Source: CAWGYT01 sp963826795
Lineage (GTDB): Bacteria > Planctomycetota > Planctomycetia > Pirellulales > Pirellulaceae
DNA length: 64,000 nt
Direction: 5' to 3'
NCBI GenBank assembly: GCA_963826795.1
Contig: CAWGYT010000009.1
Location: forward strand, 372,001 to 436,000
Part shown: piece after piece, positions 10,536 to 20,112 of the stretch
How positions within the stretch are numbered: position 1 is the stretch's first letter
Layout: every line of letters begins with the position of its first letter
The notes under the pieces: generated by a model
What the model saw: only the letters and a program-made list of their open reading frames with translations
Database searches by the model: none
What the model was told of the DNA's origin: nothing
Made by a program: the position numbers and the translations under genes

Positions 10536-12011
10536 TTAGCAACTCCAGGTCGCTCGTCTGCCCCGAACGGCATTCCGAAACCACATCCCGCACGCCGATC
10601 CGATCAAGGCCGCCAACCAACTGGAGGGTTCCGGAACGGACCTCGCCACAGCGGGGCGGGGTCCGGCGTTGTAACCGCCGCCCTGAAACGCCGCGACCAC
10701 GTCGCTCGTTAAGAATTCACCGTCGCCATCCCAATCGCCAGTTTCCCAGACGGAGTTCAGGGCCACGTCGTCCTCGTACTGCCCCGCCTGAAAGGCAACC
10801 ACCAGGTCCGCGCTGTCGAACTCACCATCCAGATTTGAATCACCGAGGTACGTGCCGCGGACCTCCTCGATCAGATAGGTGCGATCCCGCGAGTTGAATT
10901 CACCGTCTCGATTCAGGTCGTAGCGTGACCAGCTGCGCCCTTCGCGCAAGACTCGGGACAGGGAATCGATGTCATATTGCGGATCGATCAGTTCGGCCGC
11001 AAGATTCTGACTGCGGTCGGTGAGGTCGATCGGTTCGGACCAGTAAACCGGGTCCGGATCCTTCACGACGACTCGATAGAGCCCGGGCGTCGCCTCTGTC
11101 AGGTCGAGGCGAAAGCCACCACTGGCGTAAGTCGTCGCCTGTGCGAGTGCCACCTCACCTGACTCTGGCCGCAACTCAATTGCCAGATTTCCCAGTCCTT
11201 CGCCGGGCGAGTAGAATTCGTCGTCGTCGGCATCCTCATAAATCACACCCGCCATCACGGGCCCGTTGGAAAAATCTGCCGCCAGATGCTGCGTTGTGAC
11301 CAACGGCCCGACGTCCGTCGAGGGATCGTTCTCAACAATCGCCGCGATTCCAATTTCCTGAAAGATGGGGTTCAGCAGGCTGTCGCGGTGGCCGGGAGGA
11401 ATTTGGATTCCTGTTGGCGAGTTGCCCCAGTCCAGGATGAATCCAGCGTGCCCGCTCAGAACATCCTCAGCGTACGCAAAGAGGTTTTCGCCCGCCGTGC
11501 CTCCGCCGGCAAAATCATAGCCGCCCTCTCGCCGGAGACGATCAAGGAGCCCCGTGGGGCCCTTGTATTGATCCAGCTCGTGTGATTGCTCGTCTTGCTG
11601 AATCATGACGTTCGAATAATACCGCGCGGAATCGTGAAGCTGTTCGTTCCAGGCGAGTGGCGGGGCGGGCTGCAAGCTCTGAAACTGGCGTCTCAACTCG
11701 GCCGGATCGACGTCGAAGAACTCGATCGCGAGTGCCACTGCCGGCGAGTCGGCGATGGGGTCGGCCAGCTCCGTTCCGGTGCCAGGCTGGCGGTAGTTGA
11801 CCAAGCGATCCAACTCACCCGCCGGATCGGCCCGAAAGCGATTGATCAGCTGCAGCCAGAGCTGCTCAACGTCGCTGGGCGTTCCGGCCTTCGCCGCCCC
11901 AAGCGAGCCAAGCGAAATCCAGCCCATCGCCAAGAAAAGAAGAAGCAACTTGTGACAACGCACGGTGAACCTCCAGGCTTGTTCAAGCAGTCGAAGTCCG
12001 CCGTCGCGCAA
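10536..12011 (-). CDS. CAP/SCP-domain protein with dockerin-like repeats and PEP-CTERM anchor
   Basis: 491 residues if the ATG at 12011 is used. A later start near the hydrophobic segment (KLLLLFLAMGWISLGSLG) is possible. About residues 50-230 form a CAP (cysteine-rich secretory protein/PR-1) domain, with SARYYSNVMIQQ, QSHELDQY, GENLFAY and the signature GHRDSLLNPIFQEIGIA. A small Ig/SdrD-B-like segment follows (GVIYEDADDDEFYSPGEGL). Next are Asp-rich dockerin-like loops (DLNRDGEFNSRD, DSNLDGEFDSAD, DWDGDGEFLTSD) and a PEP-CTERM signal (VPEPSSW, a hydrophobic stretch, then RGRR). PEP-CTERM proteins are processed by exosortase and held at the surface. Bacterial CAP proteins with dockerins have no settled substrate. 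It reads the same way as, and lies close to, two other dockerin/PEP-CTERM genes. Confidence 0.88.
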   Translation of the reverse strand: MRDGGLRLLEQAWRFTVRCHKLLLLFLAMGWISLGSLGAAKAGTPSDVEQLWLQLINRFRADPAGELDRLVNYRQPGTGTELADPIADSPAVALAIEFFDVDPAELRRQFQSLQPAPPLAWNEQLHDSARYYSNVMIQQDEQSHELDQYKGPTGLLDRLRREGGYDFAGGGTAGENLFAYAEDVLSGHAGFILDWGNSPTGIQIPPGHRDSLLNPIFQEIGIAAIVENDPSTDVGPLVTTQHLAADFSNGPVMAGVIYEDADDDEFYSPGEGLGNLAIELRPESGEVALAQATTYASGGFRLDLTEATPGLYRVVVKDPDPVYWSEPIDLTDRSQNLAAELIDPQYDIDSLSRVLREGRSWSRYDLNRDGEFNSRDRTYLIEEVRGTYLGDSNLDGEFDSADLVVAFQAGQYEDDVALNSVWETGDWDGDGEFLTSDVVAAFQGGGYNAGPRPAVARSVPEPSSWLAALIGSACGMWFRNAVRGRRATWSC

Positions 12012-12040
12012 TGCGCCACGGCGTTCCGATCCATCTCATT

Positions 12041-13438
12041 TCATTGCGGATTTTGCATCTCTGCCAGCTTCCCGAGAATCAGCTCTCTGGCCGGTTTCGC
12101 GCGATCTCCCGGTTGCCGATCTTCATTCGCTTCGCCGGCGGGGGGCGCGTCGGTACGGAAGCGAAACGCGGCTAACTTCGGGACGTAGTCCGTCTGCGGC
12201 GTAAGCTCGGCCAGGAACGTGTCCCATTCGCCCGCTGCTTGCGCCGACAAGCCGCGATACCACATCACGTACGTTGCCAGATCCGCTCCCTTGAGCAAAA
12301 CTTGCCCAAAGTGTTTGAGCTGGGTTTCCTCGAGAGGGACACTCCAGGCCGCATACACCAGCATGGGCAGGGCGCGGTGTTGGGCCAACGACTCCGACCA
12401 CTGGACCATCTGGGCCTCGTTGTCCCAGTGGCCGTTAGTGGCGAACGGTTCAAACTTGAGATGCAGCCGCACATCGATCGCGTCGGACGAACTCTTTTGG
12501 AATTCGAACAGCGCGGCCCCGATTTCATCACCCAGGACCTCGATCGGCTGGGGACGTTTGGCGTTCGCATCGGAGCCGCTGGCACGCTGAGCCTCCCACT
12601 GGGCAAGCTTCGCGCGATACGCATCGGTCTCGGCAAGATACGCGCCGAGCGACGTTTCGAGCCGCTGCCAATCCCCCAAGAAGTCCAGCGACTCAGGCAC
12701 GGGCTCGTCCGCGCCGACGCCGATCTTGCGTGCGACCAGACGTTGAACCAGGGCAGCCGACTGGTTCGGATCTTCCTGTGTGATCACCGAATAGAGCTGG
12801 GGAAGCTCGCTCATCGCGAAATAATCCCGCTCGCCCAGATACTGCAGCAGTCGGACGGCGAGCTCGTCTTGGTTTTGCGACTCCAGTGGTGGGAGCGCAT
12901 CGTAGGTCCAGAGGTAGATCGCAAGATTTTTCAGATCCCCCCGAAGCTGCCGGTCCAGAAATCGCTGGACACGCTGGTTGACGGAGGCGTCGTCGATCTC
13001 GGTCTGTGCCCAGCCCATCAAGAGCTCAATCGTGCGATCAATCGCGGCGCGGCGTTTCGCCAATTCGGCATCCGCGTCGTCCTGCCCGCGAAACCGCTCG
13101 GAATAGAACGACACGGCACCCAGAGGCGATGTGAAATACTCAAGTCGGCCAGCACCTCCGACATCGGCGGGCGTGTCGCCGCAAAAGCGGCTGGAGAAGA
13201 CGGCTTTTTCGCCGTCGCGACGCGGCGGTTGAGCTTGATAGAGCTCCGCGATCCGCTGCACTTCCGCGGAAGATAGCTCAGACAGCTTCGGTGGATCGTC
13301 GTACGTTTCGGTCCACGCAGTGAGCTCGCGCTGGAAGCATTCGCCGTCGGGCGTCAGCTCGAGCACAAAGTGACTGCGTGAACAGCCCGACAGCAGCAGG
13401 CAGAAGGTGAAGACGGCGAGAAACCCGATTCGATGCAT
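12041..13438 (-). CDS. Uncharacterised lipoprotein, about 465 residues
   Basis: The ATG at 13438 is preferred over upstream codons because GAGGAGGG lies 7 bases before it and a lipoprotein signal follows at once (MHRIGFLAVFTFCLLLSGC, lipobox LSGC). The mature protein is mostly helical and charged, without a motif I recognise. Short stretches such as PPKLSELSSAEVQRIAELY and CGDTPADVGGAGRLEYFTS suggest a fold related to other planctomycete lipoproteins. It lies between two PEP-CTERM genes on the same strand and 29 bases upstream of the CAP protein gene, so co-transcription is plausible. Export and membrane anchoring are well supported; function is unknown. Confidence 0.8.
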   Translation of the reverse strand: MHRIGFLAVFTFCLLLSGCSRSHFVLELTPDGECFQRELTAWTETYDDPPKLSELSSAEVQRIAELYQAQPPRRDGEKAVFSSRFCGDTPADVGGAGRLEYFTSPLGAVSFYSERFRGQDDADAELAKRRAAIDRTIELLMGWAQTEIDDASVNQRVQRFLDRQLRGDLKNLAIYLWTYDALPPLESQNQDELAVRLLQYLGERDYFAMSELPQLYSVITQEDPNQSAALVQRLVARKIGVGADEPVPESLDFLGDWQRLETSLGAYLAETDAYRAKLAQWEAQRASGSDANAKRPQPIEVLGDEIGAALFEFQKSSSDAIDVRLHLKFEPFATNGHWDNEAQMVQWSESLAQHRALPMLVYAAWSVPLEETQLKHFGQVLLKGADLATYVMWYRGLSAQAAGEWDTFLAELTPQTDYVPKLAAFRFRTDAPPAGEANEDRQPGDRAKPARELILGKLAEMQNPQ

Positions 13439-13549
13439 CACATTGCCCTCCTCGATCTGAAGCACCGCCGCGCAATCGCGGACGCGCAAATAACCACCGA
13501 GGCACAGAAGGCAGCGACTGGAGCGGATTTCAGGTGGGCGTTGGGCCGT

Positions 13550-14644
13550 CTATGCTCGGTTCCCCTGCCGTTGATTTTGATGGCGAATGGCTCGGAAGGG
13601 AACCAGGCTGGCAAATCCGAGGAGCAGCGACAACACGCCTGCCGGTTCGGGAACCGCACTGACCGCCGACCTCGGGCCGAGCTCGTAGCCGCCCTTCTGA
13701 AAAGCGAGCACCATGTCGGAAGTGTCGAATTCCATGTCCCCGGACCAGTCGCCTGTCTCCCAAACCGAATTGCCAACAACGGTGTCTTCATACTCGCCGG
13801 CAGCGAAGACTGACACCAAGTCGTCGGTGGTGAACACGCCGTCTAATGTCGAGTCGCCGTAATAGGTCGACTTGAGATCTTCGACCCAGACGTCACGGTC
13901 GAGACCGTCCACTTTAAGATCGGTATTCAGATCATACTCGGACGAATAGACGCCCGTCTTGACCTGCGTCGTCAGCAGGTTGATGTCATTGGCGTCCAGC
14001 ACTCCGTTTCCGTCGAAATCACCTGGCAGGGCACTTTCGGGGACCGTCAATTCCAAACTGATCGCGTACAACCGGCTTTGCTGAGTCCACCGCTGCTCGG
14101 TTCCCGTAATCCAGTCCGAGTTCGTCGCGCCACTCATGCCGGCCATCACATCGCTGGACGGATCCGGCAATCCCAGCACGCACTCCCGCGTCGTACCCTG
14201 CCACGCGCAACTTGCGGACCCGCCGCTGCGATTCGACCCCGTCCAAACGCGGACGTCTTGGTTGCTCGCGCCGCTCGGAGTCACGTTCAAGGGCGCGTCG
14301 AGCGAGCCATCCCAAAGGTCGGACTTCCGTGAGGCAATTTGTACCCCGTCCAGGCGATAAATCGGACCCGAAATGTCAAGGTAACTGGTTGCGCTGCTGT
14401 GGGCTGTTGATCCGATGGCGCGCCATTCGACCTGAGAGAGATCGGGATCGGACTTGACCTCCTCCGTGACCAAAGCATCGTAGTCCGCGTTGAATTCGAG
14501 CACGGCGCTGTAGGTGCCATCGGTTAGAAACGCGAGATGATAACTCGATCCAGAGGGCAGGTCCGGTACGAATAATTCCGCCCGAGCGATAGTGGTCACG
14601 AGGCCAACAAGGGCAGTCAACAAAGCCGTTCGATTCCAAGACAT
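13550..14644 (-). CDS. PEP-CTERM protein with dockerin-like repeats
   Basis: 364 residues from ATG 14644, with signal peptide (NRTALLTALVGLVTTIARA). The N-terminal ~190 residues are a secreted beta-rich domain with no recognised family. Residues ~195-330 carry the Asp-rich loops DFDGNGVLDAND, DLNTDLKVDGLD, DSTLDGVFTTDD and DWSGDMEFDTSD, matching in order and spacing the module in the genes at 1 and 10536. The second and fourth loops have lost some acidic ligands. The C-terminus is a PEP-CTERM anchor (VPEPAGVLSLLLGFASLVPF, then basic residues). Surface attachment by an exosortase system is expected from the family; no exosortase gene is present in the window. Confidence 0.87.
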   Translation of the reverse strand: MSWNRTALLTALVGLVTTIARAELFVPDLPSGSSYHLAFLTDGTYSAVLEFNADYDALVTEEVKSDPDLSQVEWRAIGSTAHSSATSYLDISGPIYRLDGVQIASRKSDLWDGSLDAPLNVTPSGASNQDVRVWTGSNRSGGSASCAWQGTTRECVLGLPDPSSDVMAGMSGATNSDWITGTEQRWTQQSRLYAISLELTVPESALPGDFDGNGVLDANDINLLTTQVKTGVYSSEYDLNTDLKVDGLDRDVWVEDLKSTYYGDSTLDGVFTTDDLVSVFAAGEYEDTVVGNSVWETGDWSGDMEFDTSDMVLAFQKGGYELGPRSAVSAVPEPAGVLSLLLGFASLVPFRAIRHQNQRQGNRA

Positions 14645-14918
14645 GACACCTACCTATCTATAATCGCCGATCAGTCGTTGATAAATCGGACGGGCCGACC
14701 GGCGGGCGATCGAGTCCATCGGCACCCCCCCAGTGTCCAGGGCCCGTCTCCGAATCTTCATATTCCCAGATCCTAAGCCGATGTGACAGCGGGGTCAAGG
14801 AAATCCGAGGCGAATGACGAAGCCCGTAGGTCTGAGGGGCTCGCGCCGACTCGGCCACGTCAACCATTCCAAGCGCTGGTCTTTCGCCAATCTCGACGTC
14901 TCTCGCACACGCCCGAAC

Positions 14919-15656
14919 TCAGTTCAGGTCCTTGATTCGCAGGTCCTTGAACTCGACCCACATCGGGCTGCCGGCATGCAGTTGCAGGGCCAGTACGCCC
15001 TCGCGAAGTGCCAGTTCGGGATCTTCGTCGACGAAGTCCAAGATCAGCTGTTGGTTCATGAAGTGCTGAATATGGTTTCCACGAGCAATAATCACAACTT
15101 CGTTCCAGTCATCCAGCTTGAACAGTCGTTCGAAACCTGCCTGATCGATCAAGCTCGCCGTGACCTGCTTCCCTTCGGCGCCCCACGTCGCCTTCTCGCC
15201 GACCAGACAGATGCGGCCGCGTTTGCCTCCTTCGTCGTAGATAAACCCGGCCACACTGGGCAGCTTCGTCTCATTTCGAATCTCGTGCTGGTATCCGCGG
15301 ACGACCCAATTGTTTCGTACATTTCCCGTCGTGATATGTCGAGACCGGTACTGAATCCCCGAGTTATTTGTCGCGCTGCAGCGAAACGACAATCGCAGTT
15401 CGAAGTCCTTCGTGGCGCCATCCTTCCAGATGAGGAACGTGTTGCCTTGAGCCGCGTTTTCGGCGGTCGTCTCTCCTCGAATCGCTCCGTCGTGTACCGA
15501 CCAAAGCCGCGGGTCGCCGTCCCAGCCTGTCAGATCTTTCCCATTGAATAGACTTCGCATCGCGGGAGACTCCGCGGGAGCGGTCAGCGGGTTGTCGGCG
15601 GCGCACGCATGGTGTGTCAGCGAAACCAGGGCCAGAATCAAACCGGTGCGGGTCAT
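14919..15656 (-). CDS. DUF1080 (3-keto-disaccharide hydrolase-like) secreted protein
   Basis: 245 residues from ATG 15656 (GGAG 6 bases upstream), with signal peptide (TRTGLILALVSLTHHACAA). The domain is a concanavalin-like jelly roll of the DUF1080 family, shown by SLFNGKDLTGWDG, the WSVHDGAIRGE start, FELRLSFRCSATNNSGIQYRS, KLDDWNEVVIIARGNHIQHFMN and the C-terminal strand VEFKDLRIKDLN. Family members include 3-keto-disaccharide hydrolases, and most planctomycete copies are thought to act on carbohydrates in the periplasm. Length is normal for a single-domain member. The frame remains open upstream through the palindromic repeat block, but that extension is repeat sequence and not part of the gene. 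The gap 14645-14918 shows nothing recognisable. Confidence 0.9.
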   Translation of the reverse strand: MTRTGLILALVSLTHHACAADNPLTAPAESPAMRSLFNGKDLTGWDGDPRLWSVHDGAIRGETTAENAAQGNTFLIWKDGATKDFELRLSFRCSATNNSGIQYRSRHITTGNVRNNWVVRGYQHEIRNETKLPSVAGFIYDEGGKRGRICLVGEKATWGAEGKQVTASLIDQAGFERLFKLDDWNEVVIIARGNHIQHFMNQQLILDFVDEDPELALREGVLALQLHAGSPMWVEFKDLRIKDLN

Positions 15657-15836
15657 TGCGTTCTCCAGGCAAAGGGATGGTGATCCTTCGTCCATTATGA
15701 TGAACTGTGGAGGGGTTTGGTACCGCCCGCCCGGACTCGGGCCGAGAATTTCAGGCCTTGGAATTTCAGGCCTTGAACCATGGTCGGCGGATCTCATGCG
15801 GGAGCGGTTCCAAACGCGGTGCGGAGACCTGGTGTT

Positions 15837-16371
15837 GTCACCTCTCCCGAGGCCGGGAGAGGTCGCTCGGGTCCCGCAAGCGGGAGCCGAGCGGGTGAGG
15901 GTTGAGCGTCTGGCCTGGGGTGAGGCCCCCTCATCCGGCCTGCGGCCACCTTCTCCCGCGTTGGGGAGAAGGGACATGCGATCTTCTCCCGCGCTGGGGA
16001 GAAGGGACATGCGATCTTCTCCAGCGTTGGGGAGAATGGACATGCGATCTTCTCCCGCGTTGGGGAGAAGGGACATGCGATTGTCACCTCTCCCGAGGCC
16101 GGGAGAGGTCGCTCGGGTCCCGCAAGCGGGAGCCGAGCGGGTGAGGGTTGAACGTCTGGCCTGGGGTGAGGCCCCCTCATCCGGCCTGCGGCCACCTTCT
16201 CCCGCGTTGGGGAGAAGGGACATGCGATCTTCTCCCGCGCTGGGGAGAAGGGACATGCGATCTTCTCCCGCGTTGGGGAGAAGGGACATGCGATTGTCAC
16301 CTCTCCCGAGGCCGGGAGAGGTCGCTCGGGTCCCGCAAGCGGGAGCCGAGCGGGTGAGGGTTGAGCGTCTG
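15837..16371. repeat. Composite palindromic repeat block (family A), two and a half units
   Basis: A segment tcacctctcccgaggccggg...gcgggtgaggg occurs at about 15838, 16085 and 16298. The first two are followed by ccccctcatccggcctgcgg and then a run of 33-bp units (ttctcccgcgttggggagaa ggacatgcgatc), four units in the first block and three in the second. The unit core is itself a hairpin (ttctccc/gggagaa). It fills the gap between the divergent DUF1080 and ankyrin genes. Related blocks lie at 33092, 37247 and 56917. All six frames stay open over much of it, producing spurious ORFs. Confidence 0.9.
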
Positions 16372-16402
16372 GGTCGCTTGGAAACCGGTATGCGAGGAAT
16401 AC

Positions 16403-17644
16403 ATGAATCTCCATCGCCTAATCGAGCAAGGGTCATTGGAACAGCTTCGCGAGGCACTGCGGCGCGGTGCCGATGTCAATGCGCCCGGACGGATCCAGCA
16501 GACACCGTTGATGGCCGCCATCGCCGCCGGAGATTTGGAGAAGATGAAGCTCTTGATCGACCATGGGGCCGACCCTGAGCTTACGGATGAATTCAATGCC
16601 ACTGCACTCAGGCACGCCGTGAGTTGCGATTTCGCCGATGGCGTGCAGTTTCTCCTGACGCTTGGTGTGGATCGAGGGCATCACCCGAAGTATCCCCTGA
16701 AGTCGATCAACGACGATCGCAATTGGCCTGCCCTGGATTTTCCGAAGGAACTCAGCGAATTCATGTCCGAGGACGAGTGGAAGCAATCAATTGAAAGCGC
16801 TCACCAGAGTCTGTCGGAAGCAGGCCAACGTCCGACCGTGGTTCCCATAATTTCCGAAGTCGCAAGCCTGGATGTCCTCAGGCTGTTTCTCGAAGCGGGT
16901 GATGACCTGAGTCTGGCACCTGGAGACATGTCTCGCGCCTACATGGGAATTGACGACGACGGCTCGTTCCAGTCGACTTTCGAGGACTACCGCAAGCACA
17001 AATCACCGCGCTACGGGACTCGCAATCCCGAACGAATGGACAATCCCTTTTGGAGTGACATGATCCGGTTGGGTGTCAGCGCGTATTCGGCCAAGACGCA
17101 CTTCCATGACACGGGTCCATGCCAAGGCTCGGGGCCCGTCTGGTGCAATGATCGGTTCGGGTCGTCGATTACCCAACTCGCGGACGGGCGATTCGTTCAG
17201 GTCGCGGGTGAACATGAGGATCATTACGATCCGGACTTCTATATCTACAACGACGTCGTCGTGCACGACGGTCAGGGCGGGTGTCAGATCTATGGCTATC
17301 CCAAAGAGGTCTTTCCACCAACCGACTTTCACACCGCGACATTAGTCGGCCGCTCGATCTACGTCATTGGATGTCTCGGCTATCCGGATCAGCGAGCCTT
17401 GGGACGCACACCGGTCTATCGTTTGGAATTAGAATCGTGGAGGATCGAAACGGTCCCGACTTTCGGGGAGATGCCCAGCTGGCTGCATCGTCATCGTGCG
17501 AGATACGAGGCACGGCAAAATGCGATACGGGTCGAAGGCGGAAGTCACCTGGTCGCCGGTTCGACCGACAATCTGGAACTCGTTCCGAATGACGCCGAGT
17601 TCGAGTTGGACCTTTCGTCATTCCAGTGGCGGCAGGTGAAATGA
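16403..17644 (+). CDS. Ankyrin-repeat protein with kelch-like C-terminal domain
   Basis: 413 residues from ATG 16403 (GAGGAA 5 bases upstream); upstream in-frame codons lie in repeat DNA. Residues 1-95 hold ankyrin repeats (LREALRRGADVNAPGRIQQTPLMAAIAAGDLEKMKLLIDHGADPEL, quoted in parts; then ATALRHAVS). After a linker with a further ankyrin-like segment (LDVLRLFLEAGDDLSLAP), residues ~225-410 look like kelch-type beta-propeller strands (SSITQLADGRFVQVAGEHED, TDFHTATLVGRSIYVIGCLG, VYRLELESWRIETV). There is no signal peptide, so it is probably cytoplasmic. It is 129 bases upstream of an SRPBCC gene. Function is unknown; a protein-interaction role follows from the repeats only. Confidence 0.82.
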   Translation: MNLHRLIEQGSLEQLREALRRGADVNAPGRIQQTPLMAAIAAGDLEKMKLLIDHGADPELTDEFNATALRHAVSCDFADGVQFLLTLGVDRGHHPKYPLKSINDDRNWPALDFPKELSEFMSEDEWKQSIESAHQSLSEAGQRPTVVPIISEVASLDVLRLFLEAGDDLSLAPGDMSRAYMGIDDDGSFQSTFEDYRKHKSPRYGTRNPERMDNPFWSDMIRLGVSAYSAKTHFHDTGPCQGSGPVWCNDRFGSSITQLADGRFVQVAGEHEDHYDPDFYIYNDVVVHDGQGGCQIYGYPKEVFPPTDFHTATLVGRSIYVIGCLGYPDQRALGRTPVYRLELESWRIETVPTFGEMPSWLHRHRARYEARQNAIRVEGGSHLVAGSTDNLELVPNDAEFELDLSSFQWRQVK

Positions 17645-17700
17645 AGCGTGCCTGATTCAACAAGAGCGCTTTCAACACTCACACGACAACATTCTAACTT

Positions 17701-17757
17701 CCCGCTGCGATTCCCGCTGCGATTCCGACAGCGATTCCCGCAGCGATTCCCGCAGTC
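17701..17757. repeat. 12-bp tandem repeat
   Basis: About four and a half copies of gcgattcccgct/gca with one variant copy (gcgattccgaca). They lie between the ankyrin gene and the SRPBCC gene and end 16 bases before its ATG. Confidence 0.85.
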
Positions 17758-17772
17758 CAGGAGTATGTCCCG

Positions 17773-18165
17773 ATGCCAAGAAACGTGATTCTCGCAGCGT
17801 CATTTCCAGTGGCCCCGGACGTGCTCTACGAGATGTACCTGGACGCACCGTCGCACGCTGCTTTGACGGGGCACCCGGTTACGATTGAGCCGCGGCCGGG
17901 GACCGCATTCCGAGCCTTTGATGGGATGTTGACCGGCACGATGCTCCACGTCGACCCGAAGCGGCTTATTGTCCAGACATGGCGATCTGCCAACTGGCCC
18001 GCCGATGCCATCGATTCCGTTTTGACCCTTTCATTCTGGCAAGAGGCAGACGGGGCACGTATCGAGTTGGTGCATGTCAACGTCCCGGACGACGACTTTG
18101 CTGGAGTGAGCCAAGGTTGGGAAAAATACTATTGGACGCCATGGCGCAGTCACCTCGGTGCGTGA
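17773..18165 (+). CDS. SRPBCC (AHSA1-like) domain protein
   Basis: 130 residues, a single START/Bet v1-like domain of the AHSA1 type. Evidence is the N-terminal strand VILAASFPVAPDVLYEMYLD, then the middle segment FRAFDGMLTGTMLHVDPKRLIVQTWRSANWPADAIDSVLTLSF (quoted in parts), and the C-terminal helix DDFAGVSQGWEKYYWTPWRSHL. Family members are cytosolic and bind small hydrophobic ligands or Hsp90-like partners. The length is normal and the protein appears complete. Gene order suggests co-transcription with the ankyrin gene, although 128 bases with a tandem repeat separate them. Confidence 0.85.
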   Translation: MPRNVILAASFPVAPDVLYEMYLDAPSHAALTGHPVTIEPRPGTAFRAFDGMLTGTMLHVDPKRLIVQTWRSANWPADAIDSVLTLSFWQEADGARIELVHVNVPDDDFAGVSQGWEKYYWTPWRSHLGA

Positions 18166-18905
18166 CACATGACCCGAGTTGTTCAATTCTCGACTTGCTC
18201 GCAGGATTCCCACAACAAGACGTTGTATACCCCGTTTCGCAACGCTACGGTGTAACCCCTGGAAAGCGCGGCTCGTGAGGTTGAGTTGCGTTCGGTCAGG
18301 AGCTTCGAACGTCGAATTGCGGACGTGGGCGAGGACGAGGTCACTTGGTCCCACGCCGGGTTGACCACAACCGACCTTGATGTGCCTGGGAGTGCCGATC
18401 CGTCGGCTTCTCGAGCACCTTGTTGAATGCCCTGAAGACGTTCCTGAGTGGAACGCGGCCTACGCCGCGACGCCGTTCCGTTTGGCTCGCGTCTCGATGC
18501 TCTTGCTGCTTCCGAGCGACCCGTATGTATCAATGTCGACCCTGCCGTCTAATGGCCTAAACGTTTATGTGCCCGAAAAAGGGTCCTCTTTACTGCCTCG
18601 ATGCGGTAATCTGGGTAAGGTCTTGCTGCCCCGAACGCCGTCACGTCGGGCGAAACCCGCATCAGCTAGGTTCTTTCTCGTGTTTTGGAATTCCTGAACT
18701 CGTCTCGGGATGGCAAAAAAAAATGGCGGATTGCCCCCGCTCAACTCGTTTCCCGACGGCGGGACGATGGAGCTTCACGACTTAGTTTCGCGAGCGACGA
18801 AGATCCATCCCAGGACTGCCCAGCTTGACTTCCGGTACGAGAGCGGGTCTCGCTCTGTGAGGGAACCTTCGGCTAAGATAGGGTGAGTTCTTGGCGGCAA
18901 GGCAC
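18166..18905. other. Gene-poor stretch upstream of tRNA-Arg
   Basis: No reading frame here has a signal peptide, domain motif or good ribosome-binding site. A short coding-like remnant may exist near 18280-18420 (+ strand, reading EVELRSVRSFERRIADVG...), but it has no start and soon meets stops. I cannot assign it. Confidence 0.4.
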
Positions 18906-18979
<74 letters not shown>

Positions 18980-19295
18980 TTGGACTTACGGCGACTGCTG
19001 TTTTCTTTCCCAGGATTGTCCCAGGACTGCCGGAGCCAACCGGCCGCTTCCCGGGATGAACGTTGAAAGGCAAGGCTGCCGTCTGAGGCAGCCTTCCCGT
19101 CCCTGGCCCGGCGAATCTGTCGCTGGCTGCCACTTTGAAACAAAGCGTGTGCAGTTCTGTCAAAAAAGTGTGCGTGGCCGTTTGCGTTCTTGTAGCCGCT
19201 CTTGCAACTGATAAGCTGGGGGTCGTGGGTGCATTTGGAAAACGGCAATCCGGATCTCGATTCGTTTCGCTCACCTTACCGGGAGGCATACAAGA
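18980..19295. other. Intergenic stretch between tRNA-Arg and a PEP-CTERM gene
   Basis: No supported gene. A 12-base ggaggcatacaaga stretch just before 19296 is the ribosome-binding region of the next gene. Part of the stretch (19026-19110) has a weak inverted repeat (gccgcttcccggg / cttcccgtccctggcccgg) that could be a terminator or processing site. Confidence 0.35.
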
Positions 19296-19895
19296 ATGCG
19301 GACCTTGCTTATCAGTTCCATCGCGTTGTGTGTTTCTCTCGTCGCGCCCGCCAGGGCCGACGTTGTCTTAACGGCAGAACCATTCATCGGTTTCGACGCA
19401 GGGTGGAGTTTCGACGGGGGCACAATCCGTATGGCGGATGGTTTTACTGGCACCATCACTTCCGGGAACGTGGCGACGGCGATCGTCGCATTCGACTTAA
19501 GCTTTACGAGTCCAGTCGATTCATACACGATCAGCAGCGCGCTGGGCGACACCGTCTTTATGCCCAGTGCGTCCATGGCGAATTTTGACGGAATACAATT
19601 GACAATCCCCACGACCGATCCACTGGCAAGCGCGATCTTTTTTTCTAGGGTCACTGGAATTGATAGCCAGCAAATAGTCTTCAATGGGGCGAGAACCGAT
19701 CCACCTGTAATCGCAAGGCAAACGTTAACCGACTCCTTGGCCACCCCCGATTTCTCCCAATCCTCCCCGGCAGTTTCACCATTGGTCGTCGCCTCTGTCC
19801 CGGAGCCTAGTGCATTCTTGTGCATCGGTTTGGTTGGTGTTGGTGCGATGGGCCTACGACGGCTAAGTCGGATTCCTTGTACGCGTGAGAGCTGA
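19296..19895 (+). CDS. Small PEP-CTERM sorting-domain protein
   Basis: 199 residues from ATG 19296 with GGGAGG 11 bases upstream. Signal peptide (RTLLISSIALCVSLVAPARA), then a ~140-residue beta-rich domain of no named family (FIGFDAGWSFDGGTIRMADG..., SFTSPVDSYTISSALGDTVF). The C-terminal anchor is VPEPSAFLCIGLVGVGAMGL followed by RRLSR. Unlike the other PEP-CTERM genes here it lacks the dockerin-like module. It is expected to be exported and anchored by an exosortase. Confidence 0.85.
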   Translation: MRTLLISSIALCVSLVAPARADVVLTAEPFIGFDAGWSFDGGTIRMADGFTGTITSGNVATAIVAFDLSFTSPVDSYTISSALGDTVFMPSASMANFDGIQLTIPTTDPLASAIFFSRVTGIDSQQIVFNGARTDPPVIARQTLTDSLATPDFSQSSPAVSPLVVASVPEPSAFLCIGLVGVGAMGLRRLSRIPCTRES

Positions 19896-20112
19896 ATTCC
19901 TTTGCAACATTTTTCACCCCAGACCAACCAGCGTCGGACGTAATCGCCCATGCGACCGGCGGTCGCACATGGTTTCTCAAGCTGGCCATTTCGTTCGAAG
20001 ACCCCCTCTCGAGCTGCGTGAAACGGCCAGCCTTTCACGACTCAACCTGCAGCAGTCGCTTGCTCAGGCGTTCTTCTGCTGCGGCAAGGTTGGGACAAAC
20101 AGCCGCTGGCGA

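Noticed and set aside
8402..10897. 831-residue plus-strand frame opposite the giant PQQ gene
   Set aside because: It is antisense to a well-supported gene, has no motif or signal, and has the Arg/Pro-rich composition of high-GC shadows.
15544..16578. Long frames across the family A repeat (plus and minus), including a supposed 5' extension of DUF1080
   Set aside because: They are translations of the tandem hairpins; the same peptides repeat with each unit.
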